Assembly: GCF_007752935.1 (NCBI RefSeq)
Contig: NZ_CP036319.1
Location: forward strand, 5,188,501-5,252,500
DNA: 64,000 nucleotides
Direction: 5' to 3'
From: Crateriforma conspicua
GTDB taxonomy: Bacteria; Planctomycetota; Planctomycetia; Pirellulales; Pirellulaceae
The notes beneath the pieces are model-generated. The model ran no database searches. It was not told where the DNA came from and worked only from the letters and a program-made list of their open reading frames with translations. Below are positions 1 to 10,114 of this stretch, in pieces (position 1 is the first letter of the stretch; every line of letters starts with the position of its first letter). Position numbers and translations under genes: made by a program.

Positions 1-466
1 CGTGACGCCGCGTTTTGCATTCTTCGGCGAAGGCCCGGGCGCCGACGAAGACCGGACGGGACGCCCGTTTGTCGGACGCGCCGGACAACTGCTGACCAAG
101 ATGATCGAAGCCTGCACGCTGCGGCGTGACGACGTCTACATCCTGAACACGGTGAAGTGTCGTCCGCCGGGAAACAGGAACCCGGAACCAACAGAAATCG
201 AAAATTGTCGTGAATATTTCACGACCCAACTGTCCACCCTGCGTCCGGAATATGTGGTCTGTCTTGGCGCGATCGCCGCACAAACGTTGTTGCAAAGCAA
301 ACTGTCGGTGGGACGCCTAAGAGGCAAGCTTCATCGGTATTTTGATAGCAAAGTCTTGGTGACGTATCACCCGGCATATCTATTGCGAAATCCGTCGGCG
401 AAACGTGCCGCTTGGGAAGATTTACAGCTGATGTTGCGCGACGCCGGCATCCGCGCCGGCCAGTGA
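1..466 (+). CDS. Family 4 uracil-DNA glycosylase, 3' part only
   Basis: Base-excision repair enzyme that removes uracil from DNA. The gene is cut by the window edge: the first visible codons already lie in the catalytic core, and the N-terminal iron-sulfur cysteines of the family are missing because they are upstream. Visible motifs are GEGPGADED followed by [12 protein letters not shown] (uracil-binding loop), [14 protein letters not shown], and the C-terminal [11 protein letters not shown] motif. These are the hallmark motifs of the thermostable type 4 (and related type 5) UDG family. The GTG at base 2 is unlikely to be the real start. The next plus-strand gene begins about 200 bases downstream. 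Confidence 0.9.
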   Translation, partial: VTPRFAFFGEGPGADEDRTGRPFVGRAGQLLTKMIEACTLRRDDVYILNTVKCRPPGNRNPEPTEIENCREYFTTQLSTLRPEYVVCLGAIAAQTLLQSKLSVGRLRGKLHRYFDSKVLVTYHPAYLLRNPSAKRAAWEDLQLMLRDAGIRAGQ

Positions 467-663
467 TCACGCCCATCATGATCGTCGTTTCGCTCGGCGA
501 TTCACTGCATTTGCTAGCAATTGAAAGCTTGGCATCGCGTCTGTTTTCGCTATTGACCGTATCGCCGACATCCCAACAATTTTCGGCATGACGACGCAAC
601 GAGTGCGTTGTCCGCGGCAAGGAATGTCGTGAAACCGACTGACGTCACGCAGGGAGGCAACCG

Positions 664-2256
664 ATGCGTCAGCTGAAATCGACCGAAGCCCAAACCACTT
701 CTTTTGAACTTCGCGGCTTCGGCCATCCGTCTGAAAAACAAACGGTGGCGGCTTTGGGCCAGATCTTGCCCGAGGCCCGATTCTTCGACGACTCGGTCGA
801 CGACATCCGCGCCACACGCTTGGTGGAATTCCAAGGCGATGCACCGGAGTCCGACTCGAGCGACGATCAAACTTGGTCAGACGCGGTCGTGGTCTATCGA
901 ATCGGACAGTGCGAACCGGTTCAGTTGATTGCCGAAGCCATGGCACGCGGTGCCGCCGGGATCTTGACCGAGCAACTGCTGCCTTGCCCGCTGCCACAAT
1001 GCATCGTGCCCGATGTCGAACACGCGGCGGCTCGAATCGAAGCCACACTGATCGGTCGACCGGATCGTCAAATGCTTACGGTCGGCGTGTTAGGGTCGAC
1101 CGGGAAAACCACCGCTAGCTTGCTGGTCGCCGCGGTTCTTCGCGACGCCCAAATCCGCACGGCCTACCAGACCGACCTCGGCGAATCCGACGGCGTTCTG
1201 CAGACGACACCCGAACATGGCCCACAAAGCGGAACCGATTCACTGCGTTGGTTGGCCGAAGCGGTCGACGCGGGATGCCAGGCCGCGGTGATCGAATTGA
1301 CCGATGCCGATTTGCGTCACGGTCGTCACGACGCGATCGAATTTGACGTGTTGATCGCGACCGGCCGAACCATTGCCGGACACGATTTTGGTCCCACCGG
1401 CCTGAACTGTGCATTGGAGCGTTTGACGCCCGAAGGTGTCCTGATCATTTCGGCGGATGATCAGGTTGGCATGCGATCGGCTCGTGACGCCGGTGTGCGG
1501 ATGGTCACTTATTCGCTTCGCGGTGCCGCCGATGTGACGGCCAAGATCATCGACCAGACCGACGGCGTGACGACATCCTTGGTCAACTACGACGACACGA
1601 CCATCGCAATGGAAACGATGCTGAATGGCGGCGGAATGCTGGCCGACCAATTGGCATCGGTGGCCTTCGGACTGCTGATCGATCGCCCGCTGCATCGCCT
1701 TGTCGAAACGATGCACACGATGCGAACTTTTCCTGGACGCATGCAGCAGGTCGCTTGCGAACATGCCGCCAACGCGGTGATCGACGTCGCAGGAAGCCCG
1801 ACCGCCATCGCATCGGCAATTCGTGCGGCACGGGCAAGCAAAGGTCAAGGAAAACTGTGGTGCGTTTTCAGCATTCGCGAAACACACTCATCCGAAGACT
1901 TGGCCGAAGTCGGTCACCTGATTGAACGCTTCGGCGACCAAGCGGTGATCACGACATCGAAAGACCAGAAGCGATCGTTCCTGAAGCGTTCGCACGACGT
2001 CTTGGACGGTGTCACGCAGTGCGCCGCATTTCGCTTGGTTGCCGACAGCGACCGTGCATTGCAGTGGGCGATCGGCGAAGCCAACGCTGACGACACGGTG
2101 CTGGTCCTTTGCGGGGCAAGCCGGGGAAACGCCAGAACCGAACGATTGGAACTGGAATCGCTGGCCGGCAACATCCGCAAACAACAAGATCGCCAACCGA
2201 AAACCGATCCGGCCTGCGGATCGCGTCCGCGATTGCGAGTCGTCGGCGTTCGATAA
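664..2256 (+). CDS. MurE-like Mur ligase paralogue with degenerate substrate motifs
   Basis: A 530-residue protein with the MurE architecture: N-terminal UDP-substrate-like domain, central ATPase with P-loop GSTGKTT (residues 144-150) and TTPE (181-184), then a C-terminal domain with FPGRMQQV (356-363) like the GRME motif of MurE and LWCVF near 398-402. Several catalytic or substrate motifs are altered. The EVSSH segment reads IELTD, the DYAHTPDAL segment reads DVAGSPTAI (374-382), and the position of the diaminopimelate-binding DNPR motif reads SKDQKR (432-437). It is therefore probably not the housekeeping m-DAP ligase, but a paralogue with another substrate or a regulatory role. It stands alone, with about 200 bases of spacer upstream. 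Confidence 0.75.
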   Translation: MRQLKSTEAQTTSFELRGFGHPSEKQTVAALGQILPEARFFDDSVDDIRATRLVEFQGDAPESDSSDDQTWSDAVVVYRIGQCEPVQLIAEAMARGAAGILTEQLLPCPLPQCIVPDVEHAAARIEATLIGRPDRQMLTVGVLGSTGKTTASLLVAAVLRDAQIRTAYQTDLGESDGVLQTTPEHGPQSGTDSLRWLAEAVDAGCQAAVIELTDADLRHGRHDAIEFDVLIATGRTIAGHDFGPTGLNCALERLTPEGVLIISADDQVGMRSARDAGVRMVTYSLRGAADVTAKIIDQTDGVTTSLVNYDDTTIAMETMLNGGGMLADQLASVAFGLLIDRPLHRLVETMHTMRTFPGRMQQVACEHAANAVIDVAGSPTAIASAIRAARASKGQGKLWCVFSIRETHSSEDLAEVGHLIERFGDQAVITTSKDQKRSFLKRSHDVLDGVTQCAAFRLVADSDRALQWAIGEANADDTVLVLCGASRGNARTERLELESLAGNIRKQQDRQPKTDPACGSRPRLRVVGVR

Positions 2257-2301
2257 TCCAAAAACCGGCAGCAGTGCACGGGCAAGCCATCGCTGACAAG
2301 C

Positions 2302-2364
2302 TGCCCGTGTCTTGATGGGATGCCCGAGTCTTGATGGGCCGCCCGTGTCTTAGTGAGATGCCCG
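2302..2364. repeat. 19-bp direct tandem repeat, about 3.3 copies
   Basis: Three successive 19-base units begin at 2302, 2321 and 2340, with a partial fourth at 2359. The first unit is TGCCCGTGTCTTGATGGGA and the other two differ at a few positions. The first unit also forms the right arm of an 8-bp hairpin (CACGGGCA at 2277-2284 with TGCCCGTG at 2302-2309) shortly after the stop of the MurE-like gene. The hairpin may act as its terminator, although no T-tract follows it. The rest of 2257-2623 holds no gene that I can support. Confidence 0.75.
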
Positions 2365-2623
2365 CTGATGACGCAAGAACGCCGATATCGTCGGGCGAAT
2401 CGGCATGTTTTCAGGGAAGCGTGACTTCGTCGATCGCGAAAAGAGTCGTCTGACGCGAACAGCCGATCAACACCAAGCCGGCAAACACACGGAAATGATG
2501 AATCCGTAGCAAGACATACCATCAACCGGCATCTTTCCAGATATGCCGATATTCAACACCACCTTGGCTCTGCGATGGCAATCGCGAGCAATGATGGATT
2601 TCACCGATCAGCCGGTGTCAAAC

Positions 2624-2962
2624 CTAGCGAGGCTGCTGTGGCATTCGTTGATTTCGCAACTTTCCGATGGTGGTCACCGGATCGGGCGATTGAACGGTCA
2701 GGTCGTTGATCACGCGATGACTGGGCATGGATCGTCGCACCATTTCTTGAGCGGTTTGCTTCATGTGGTAACTGGAAACATCACCCAACAATTGCACCAC
2801 GCTGCCATGCAACACGACTCGCACCCGGTGCAGATCTCCGTAGCAGCAATCTTGAAACAGCCGGGTCAACTGTTGAAATGCAATGCGATAAGCATCCGGC
2901 TGATTCGTCGGTTTGACTTCGACGTTCGCGGTGGCAGCAAAGCCATGCGTTTGAATCGTCAC
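2624..2962 (-). CDS. Small BON-domain protein
   Basis: A 112-residue protein starting at GTG (2962). Residues of about 44-95 match the BON pattern: a beta strand (RVRVVLHGSVVQLLGDVSS), a helix (KQTAQEMVRR), then a strand ending in VINDLTV. BON domains usually bind phospholipid or sit in periplasmic proteins, but here I see no signal peptide, so a cytoplasmic or membrane-surface role is possible. It is a single-gene unit. A purine-rich GGAGAGTGAG segment lies upstream of the GTG. The overlapping plus-strand frame shows no family pattern. Confidence 0.65.
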   Translation of the reverse strand: MTIQTHGFAATANVEVKPTNQPDAYRIAFQQLTRLFQDCCYGDLHRVRVVLHGSVVQLLGDVSSYHMKQTAQEMVRRSMPSHRVINDLTVQSPDPVTTIGKLRNQRMPQQPR

Positions 2963-3264
2963 GAGAACTCACTCTCCATCCATTGGCCATTCGGTTCACG
3001 TTGGTAACGCCATCCCACGACGTTACGTCCGCCATATTTCTAGACTAACAATTCAAGGCTTCGCGAACCCGAGAAAGTCTTCACATTCGAGAAAAAAGTG
3101 GCGGGAATCTGCTCCCTTTTGCGCCTTGTCGCGAACGATTGTTAATCCAGGAAAGTTGACGCCGAAGACACGTCAGGACGATTCTTACTTGCTAGCAAAA
3201 TCAGCATCGGGTGGCCCGGCCAGGTCGACAAGTGCCGGACACCGGGCCGCCCAAATTTTGGCCG
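2963..3264. other. Intergenic stretch without a recognisable gene
   Basis: About 300 bases between the divergent ends of the BON gene (its 5' side) and the 3' end of mqnC. It should contain the BON promoter. I see no RNA gene, strong terminator or conserved open frame. Confidence 0.4.
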
Positions 3265-4425
<1,161 letters not shown>

Positions 4426-4559
4426 TATCGGCTTGAACGTGGGTCGAATGGTAAAGATATATAAAAGGTCAAAACGGTTATCACCAACACGCGTCATGCC
4501 CCGGCGTGAAGGTGACGCAACGGAATCGCCCCGCCGCATCAACGGAACGTTGCCGGCTG

Positions 4560-5375
4560 TCACTCGACGAATCGTTCGGCGGCCCCCTGGGGACGTCCGG
4601 GATCGTCGTCGGCGGGACGGACCAAGCCGATGGCGGCGGCTTTTTGGCGGAACAGTTCCATCGCTCGCAACTCACCGGCTTCCAACCGGTAATGCAGATT
4701 GACTCGAAAATAGTCGATCAAGTCTTCGGTCGTCAGCCCATGCCGGGCCGCCTCCCGACGGGCGATCGACTGGACGGCCTTTAAACCGTCGTCGCGACTG
4801 GCCTGCAGAATCTCCGCCAGGCCGCTCACATCGACGCCGGGCCGGGCAACCCAGGCGGCGAAAACAAATGGCAATTCGGTCCAACGGCACCACTGATCGC
4901 CCAAATCCAAAATTTGTTCGTAGACGCCTTGCTCGGGGTGCATGGCTCGGTCGCCGATGATCAAAATCGCGTCAGCTGCCACCGATTCGGGCAACTGCTC
5001 CATCCCGAGCGGCACGGTCTGGGGTCGCAAACCGTATCGTTCCCACAACAAGACCTGAACCATCGCGGCGCTGGTCCGACTGCCTTCGTCCAGCGCCAGA
5101 GTGCGGATTTGGTCGATCGGCACGCGGCTGAGCAACCGAACACTCCACACCGGCCCCCGGCAAGCAATTCCCGCGTCGGAAATGACTCGCAATCCGGGCG
5201 TGCGAAAGGACTCGATGATCGGGATCAACGCGACGTCCAACCGCCCTTCATTCAAATCATCGGCCAACCGGCTGGGCAGATTCAGAGTCAACTGCCCGCG
5301 GTCCGCCAACCGATCCCGCAAACTTGCGATCAATGGTTTGGTGTTCAGATAGGAAACGGCGCCGATGCGAATCAT
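4560..5375 (-). CDS. mqnA: Chorismate dehydratase, futalosine pathway
   Basis: First enzyme of the futalosine menaquinone pathway. It converts chorismate to 3-[(1-carboxyvinyl)oxy]benzoate. The protein (271 residues from ATG at 5375) opens with RIGAVSYLNTKPL, the diagnostic N-terminus of MqnA, and has the periplasmic-binding-protein-like fold pattern (DVALIPIIE, RTLALDEGSRTSAAMVQVLL, ILIIGDRAM). A longer frame to 5468 adds 31 residues before this motif and is rejected. mqnC follows on the same strand. MqnB and MqnD/E are not in the window. Confidence 0.92.
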   Translation of the reverse strand: MIRIGAVSYLNTKPLIASLRDRLADRGQLTLNLPSRLADDLNEGRLDVALIPIIESFRTPGLRVISDAGIACRGPVWSVRLLSRVPIDQIRTLALDEGSRTSAAMVQVLLWERYGLRPQTVPLGMEQLPESVAADAILIIGDRAMHPEQGVYEQILDLGDQWCRWTELPFVFAAWVARPGVDVSGLAEILQASRDDGLKAVQSIARREAARHGLTTEDLIDYFRVNLHYRLEAGELRAMELFRQKAAAIGLVRPADDDPGRPQGAAERFVE

Positions 5376-5937
5376 GGAGAAATGCGACGGTAGAAATACG
5401 AGCGGATTTGCAGCCGACATCCTGTGAAGATGACAAAAACGGCTTTCATCACGCCGTTTAACCGCCAAAAACCCGATCTGGCAACCCCGGTGCCGATCGA
5501 CTTTCCCACAAAGTCGTCACGGTACCCCCAGTAGGAATCCCGACGCGGCGCCGCCATCATCGTGGGCAGGCCCGTCCTTGCCACAGCAAACGTCACCGAT
5601 CGATCAAGGAACCATCCGCCCCGACGATCGTTTTGATCGAATCGGCTGGGCTCTTCAGCTAGGCTCATTCATTCAGCAACGCTTTGTGGCTCGATCAAGC
5701 CCGATGGGGTCGATCGTTTCGCACTTGCCCCGATCCTTCGCATTCGCGTCGAACCGATCCGATCCAACGCGACGCAAGGGTGCAACTTTCATGCGGCGGG
5801 TCATCGATCGCAAAGCTTGCACATCCGGGCCGTCGACTTATCGTCGAAACAGGATCGCGTGACCAATCGTTTGGGATCACAAGCGTGCTTGATGACGGTG
5901 CCCAATGTCGCAACGCATCGCACCAGACAGTGCGCAT
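5376..5937. other. Intergenic region 5' of mqnA, no supported gene
   Basis: Divergent spacer between mqnA and the DHPS-like gene, unusually long for this window. Open frames are present on both strands, but they overlap each other, lack family motifs and have arginine/serine-rich out-of-frame composition. The right part (5938-6041) holds the candidate small RNA described separately. Confidence 0.4.
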
Positions 5938-6007
5938 AAAAAAGCGAGAGACCTCGGCCACGTCACGATCGTTTTGTAAAAAACGACCGCAAACAAGTCT
6001 CTCGCTA
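5938..6007 (-). ncRNA. Candidate small RNA: nested hairpin ending in a U-tract
   Basis: Read on the minus strand, an outer 10-bp perfect stem (AGCGAGAGAC at 6006-5997 with GTCTCTCGCT at 5952-5943) encloses an inner stem (CGGTCGTTTT at 5989-5980 with AAAACGATCG at 5975-5966, nine of ten Watson-Crick plus one G-U pair, four-base loop). Six T residues follow directly (5943-5938), then ATGCGC. A sigma70-like promoter lies just upstream and would start transcription at about the first base of the stem. No minus-strand protein gene is near enough to need a terminator here. Function unknown. Confidence 0.45.
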
Positions 6008-6013
6008 TTACCT

Positions 6014-6041
6014 TTTGTAAGTCGCATCTGCCAAACGTCAA
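6014..6041 (-). promoter_or_regulatory. Sigma70-like promoter of the candidate small RNA
   Basis: Minus-strand TTGACG (6041-6036), a 16-base spacer, and TACAAA (6019-6014). The predicted start, 6-8 bases downstream, falls at 6006-6008, where the outer stem of the hairpin begins. Confidence 0.4.
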
Positions 6042-6095
6042 GACCATCCCACATCGAAGACGACATTGACACGTCGGTTTGATGGATCATCCAAC

Positions 6096-7586
6096 ATGCA
6101 ACAAGACGCTTTTCAACCATCGACCGGCCAACGCATCCACTTGGTCACGGGCAAGTTGGCTGAACCAATGTTGTGTCACATTGCCGGTGAATTGGAACAA
6201 CGCCATGACGTTCGTTGCACCGTGGGGGTTGCCCCCATCACCGTTGCGGCGTTGATGACGCCACGATGGTTGAAACGGAAGCTTGACATACCGCCACAGA
6301 CGACCGACGTCGTGTTGCCAGGATTCATTTGCCTGGATCCCGAACAACGTGCTTCCGTCATTAGCGAGTTGCAAAACGATGTCGACCGTGGTGACCAAGT
6401 CCGCTGGTGGATCGGTCCCAAAGACTGTCGTGAATTGCATGAATGGTTCGGCGGCGAATCCATGCCGGTGGAATTGACGGACCATGGAATCGAAATCATC
6501 GCGGAAATCAATCACGCCCCACGATTGTCGATGCAGGACTTTCGATCTGCCGTCGGACACTTGCGTGATCAGGGTGCGGATCGAATCGATATCGGATGTG
6601 ATCCATCGTCAGCCTGTCAAAACATCGCCGACTATGTCCGCGTCGTGCTGGACGAAGGCATGCCAGCATCGATCGACACCTTTGACATTCCGGAAACTGA
6701 ACGAGCGGTTGCCGCGGGTGCCGACTTGGTGTTGTCGGTCAACGCGTCCAACCGTTTCGCCGCGATGGACTGGGGTTGTGAAGTGGTTGCGATCCCCGAT
6801 GTGCCGAACGACATCAACAGCTTGAAACACACGGTCGATGACCTTCGCCAACACGGCGTGTGCGTTCGCGCCGACGCCATCTTGGAACCCATTGGTTCGG
6901 GGTTCTTTGCCAGCTTGCAACGATACGCGGAATTTCGAAAACAGGATCCCACGATCAAGATGATGATGGGCATCGGAAACCTGACCGAATTGACCGACGT
7001 TGATTCGGCGGGTGTCAACTTGATCCTGTTGGCGATCTGCGAAGAACTGCGAATCGAAAGCGTGCTGACGACTCAGGTCATCAACTGGGCACGATCCTCG
7101 GTCCGCGAATGTGATCATGCGCGGCGTTTGGTGCGTTACGCGGTCGGCATGCAAACGCCGCCCAAACGAATCAGCGATGCGCTGGTCATGCTGCGTGACC
7201 CGAAACTGCGACCGATGCCCGATGGCGCTTTGGACGAATTGGCCACCACGATCCGTGATACGAATTACCGCATCTTTGCTGACGACAGCTTGATCCATTT
7301 GGTGTCGTCGGGGCTGCACCTAAGCGACCGTGATGCGTTTGCCATGTTCGACGCATTGTTGAAATCACCTCGCGGTGATTCGATGGATCCGGGACATGCC
7401 TTTTATTTGGGCTATGAGATGGCCAAAGCCACGATCGCGATGCAATTGGGCAAGCAGTACGAACAAGACCGCGCACTGTATTGGGGCATGCTGACGGTGG
7501 AAGAAGACGCCCACCGCATCGAGCGAACTGCCCGGCGTCGCAAAGATTCGAATCGGAAAGGTTCGGGCGGTCAAGAATCCGATTGA
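6096..7586 (+). CDS. Dihydropteroate synthase-like protein, probable tetrahydromethanopterin biosynthesis
   Basis: A 496-residue protein with an N-terminal DUF6513-like domain (HLVTGKLAEPML; TVGVAPITVAALMTPRWLKRKL) and a central TIM-barrel-like DHPS-related part (GADRIDIGCDP, IDTFDIPETERAVAAGADLVLSVN, KMMMGIGNLTELTDVDSAGVN). This architecture is known from methanogens, methylotrophs and planctomycetes carrying tetrahydromethanopterin-linked C1 genes, so I infer a role in pterin cofactor synthesis rather than folate. I chose ATG at 6096 over 6066 because family-like sequence begins after it. The gene stands alone; no other C1-transfer gene is visible here. Confidence 0.78.
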   Translation: MQQDAFQPSTGQRIHLVTGKLAEPMLCHIAGELEQRHDVRCTVGVAPITVAALMTPRWLKRKLDIPPQTTDVVLPGFICLDPEQRASVISELQNDVDRGDQVRWWIGPKDCRELHEWFGGESMPVELTDHGIEIIAEINHAPRLSMQDFRSAVGHLRDQGADRIDIGCDPSSACQNIADYVRVVLDEGMPASIDTFDIPETERAVAAGADLVLSVNASNRFAAMDWGCEVVAIPDVPNDINSLKHTVDDLRQHGVCVRADAILEPIGSGFFASLQRYAEFRKQDPTIKMMMGIGNLTELTDVDSAGVNLILLAICEELRIESVLTTQVINWARSSVRECDHARRLVRYAVGMQTPPKRISDALVMLRDPKLRPMPDGALDELATTIRDTNYRIFADDSLIHLVSSGLHLSDRDAFAMFDALLKSPRGDSMDPGHAFYLGYEMAKATIAMQLGKQYEQDRALYWGMLTVEEDAHRIERTARRRKDSNRKGSGGQESD

Positions 7587-8041
7587 AATGGTCAGGGGGA
7601 TGATCGACACCGGCGCGTGACATGATGCATTCCGTGCTGAACGCTGTCCTGCATGAACTGTTGGCCGGCATCTGGAGTGATCGTCGCACGCCATGGTTCG
7701 CAAGTCCGGCCAGGCGACTATCATGGGGCGGACAGGGATGCACCGCCGTCAGCCCCGACGTGGCAAATCGCCACCGAGGGTGGCGGCCGGAAAAGCGCGA
7801 CAAGTCGACGTTTGCGGGTCGCATGAGCGGCTGATACTTTGGCGGCTGAAAGTCTGCTTTGACGATCTCATCCGGTCCTGCCTGCGGCACACCGGGACAA
7901 CGGTCACACCGCCGGATGTGCCTGACGCGTCCCGGGATCATTCATTCCTGCGATCCAGCATTCCCACCTTCATTGACCGACATCTCGGCCGAATCCCGCC
8001 CCCCCGGGGATTCGACCGCCCATCGCGGAGCCCTCCTGCAA
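7587..8041. other. Intergenic region upstream of moxR
   Basis: About 455 bases. The moxR frame stays open to 7859, but the residues before 8042 are proline/serine-rich and not family-like. The region should carry the promoter of the long moxR operon. I could not pick a convincing -35/-10 pair or RNA gene. Confidence 0.35.
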
Positions 8042-9109
8042 GTGTCATCCGATGCCCCGACCCCGACCGGTGATCCGTCCCGGCCGAATCCGACCACAGA
8101 ACTGAGCCACGACGATGTTGAAAGTCTTCAGCGTCTGCGTCAGCACCACCAGCAACTGAAAGACGAATTGGCCAAAGTCATCGTCGGTCAAACTCGTGTC
8201 ATTGATCAACTGCTGATCTGCCTGTTTGCTCGCGGCCATTCCTTGCTGATGGGGGTTCCCGGCTTGGCCAAAACCTTGCTGGTCAGCAAGTTGGCTGAAA
8301 CATTGTCGCTTCAGTTCAATCGCATCCAGTTCACGCCCGACTTGATGCCGATGGACATCACCGGCACCGACATTTTGCAAGACACCGCCGACGGCCGACG
8401 CGAATTCCATTTCGTTCGCGGCCCGGTGTTTTCCAACATCGTCTTGGCGGACGAAATCAACCGCGCGCCACCCAAGACCCAGGCCGCAATGTTGGAAGCG
8501 ATGCAGGAACGACGCATCACTGTGCTGGGCACGTCTTACAGTCTGGACGAACCGTTTCTGGTGCTGGCCACGCAAAACCCGGTGGAACAAGAAGGCACGT
8601 ATCCATTGCCCGAAGCGCAACTGGATCGCTTCATGTTTTTAATCGAGTTGGGCTATCCGTCGGAAGCGGAAGAAATCCAAATCGCCAGAACCACCACGGG
8701 CGATTCGATGCCCACGTTGGAACACATTCTTGACGGCAACCAGATCATCGAATTTCAACATCTGGCTCGTCGAATTCCGGTGCCCGATCATGTGTACCAA
8801 TACGCGGTCGACTTGGTGCGTCGGACGCGTCCCGGGGAACCCGAAGCATCGGATTGGCTTCGCCGCTTGGTGTCTTGGGGCGCGGGACCACGTGCCGTCC
8901 AGTACCTGATCCTGGGTGGCAAAACGCGTGCGGCGTTGGAAGGCCAATACATGGTCCGCACCGAAGACGTTCAAGACGTCGCACAGCCCGTGCTGACCCA
9001 CCGACTGATCACCACATTCGCCGCGCAAAGCGAAGGGGTCGACGCGAAACAGATCGTGCAGCAACTGGTCGATGAAGTGGCCGAGGACCGAGCGGCGAAA
9101 GCATCCTAG
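8042..9109 (+). CDS. MoxR-family AAA+ ATPase
   Basis: ATPase of the MoxR/RavA group, which acts as a chaperone for vWA-domain partners. From GTG at 8042 (355 residues, usual size) it has Walker A GVPGLAKT (about 71-78), Walker B IVLADEINR (about 133-141), the MoxR signatures FNRIQFTPDLMPMDITGTD and ATQNPVEQEGTYPLPEAQLDRF, and a C-terminal lid. GGAG lies upstream of the GTG. It heads an operon of DUF58 and vWA membrane proteins, the classical MoxR arrangement, so it probably remodels that complex. Confidence 0.93.
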   Translation: MSSDAPTPTGDPSRPNPTTELSHDDVESLQRLRQHHQQLKDELAKVIVGQTRVIDQLLICLFARGHSLLMGVPGLAKTLLVSKLAETLSLQFNRIQFTPDLMPMDITGTDILQDTADGRREFHFVRGPVFSNIVLADEINRAPPKTQAAMLEAMQERRITVLGTSYSLDEPFLVLATQNPVEQEGTYPLPEAQLDRFMFLIELGYPSEAEEIQIARTTTGDSMPTLEHILDGNQIIEFQHLARRIPVPDHVYQYAVDLVRRTRPGEPEASDWLRRLVSWGAGPRAVQYLILGGKTRAALEGQYMVRTEDVQDVAQPVLTHRLITTFAAQSEGVDAKQIVQQLVDEVAEDRAAKAS

Positions 9110-9157
9110 CCGCCCAAACCGACACGTACGATGCGACCTTGATGAAGCCACACCGCG

Positions 9158-10114
9158 ATGATCCCGCAAGCACAACACCGCGATTTCCTAGACCCACAAA
9201 TGCTGGTTCGACTGTCGTCGATCCCGTTGTATTCGCGGCAGGCAATGTTGGGAAACGTGTCCGGCATGCACGCCAGCCCGCACCGCGGTTCCAGTGTCGA
9301 GTTTGCGGAGTACCGCCGATACGTCCCCGGCGATGATTTGCGACGTCTGGATTGGCGTGCCTACGGACGTTCCGACCGGTTTTATGTCAAAGAATTCGAA
9401 GCGGACACGAATCTGCGGTGCCACTTGATTTTGGACACCAGCGGTTCCATGGGTTACGGTTCCACCGCGGCAACCAAGCTGTCCTTTGCCCGCCGCATCA
9501 TTGCAACGCTGGCGCACCTTGCGATCCAACAGGGCGATGCGGCCGGATTGACCGGCATCGGTGAAACGATCACCGAAACGTTGCCGCCACGTCGCACCCC
9601 CAGTCATCTGCGGGTGATGTTTGATGTGTTGCAAAACATCCGCCCCGGTGGCGGAACACAATTGGTCCAGCGGATTCATGAATTCGCCGACACGACGCGT
9701 CAGCGTGCCTTGGTCGTGATCGTCAGCGACCTGTTCGTCGAACCGGCCGAATTGCGTGGGGCGATCGACCACTTGCGGTTTTGCAAACACGACGTCGCGG
9801 CTTTCCACCTGATTGATCGTGAAGAGATTGATTTTACGTTTTCTCGACCGACACGCTTTGTCGACATGGAAAGCGACGAACACGTCTTCGCAGACCCGAA
9901 CGATATCGCACCGCAATATCATCGCGCGATGTCCGAATACTTGACCAGCATTCGCCAAATGATGTTGGAAAGCGCCGTCGATTATCACCGCGTGATCACG
10001 GACCAGGACGTCGAAATCGTCTTGCGTCGTTTTCTGGTCGGCCGGGCCGGCGGTCGCCAAGCGGTCGCCGAAACGTCCCCCATTGATTCTTCATCGGTCG
10101 GCGGTGTGGGATGA
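9158..10114 (+). CDS. DUF58 protein with a vWA-like fold
   Basis: A 318-residue soluble protein. The DUF58 signature RRYVPGDDLRRLDWRAYGRSDRFYVKEFEADTN spans about 53-85 and a MIDAS-type metal site DTSGSM lies at 93-98. DUF58 proteins are the usual direct partners of MoxR ATPases. It follows moxR by 48 bases and its last codons overlap the next gene by ATGA, indicating translational coupling. Confidence 0.92.
   Translation: MIPQAQHRDFLDPQMLVRLSSIPLYSRQAMLGNVSGMHASPHRGSSVEFAEYRRYVPGDDLRRLDWRAYGRSDRFYVKEFEADTNLRCHLILDTSGSMGYGSTAATKLSFARRIIATLAHLAIQQGDAAGLTGIGETITETLPPRRTPSHLRVMFDVLQNIRPGGGTQLVQRIHEFADTTRQRALVVIVSDLFVEPAELRGAIDHLRFCKHDVAAFHLIDREEIDFTFSRPTRFVDMESDEHVFADPNDIAPQYHRAMSEYLTSIRQMMLESAVDYHRVITDQDVEIVLRRFLVGRAGGRQAVAETSPIDSSSVGGVG

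Noticed and set aside
2302-2364. Short repeats as a CRISPR array
   Set aside because: The 19-base units are directly adjacent with no spacers and no cas genes are nearby.
2543-3007. A 154-codon plus-strand frame opposite the BON gene
   Set aside because: The minus-strand frame shows the BON pattern; this one shows nothing and is His-rich.
5695-6120. A 141-codon minus-strand frame upstream of mqnA
   Set aside because: It runs through the nested hairpin and T-tract, has no family motif and overlaps the start of the DHPS-like gene.
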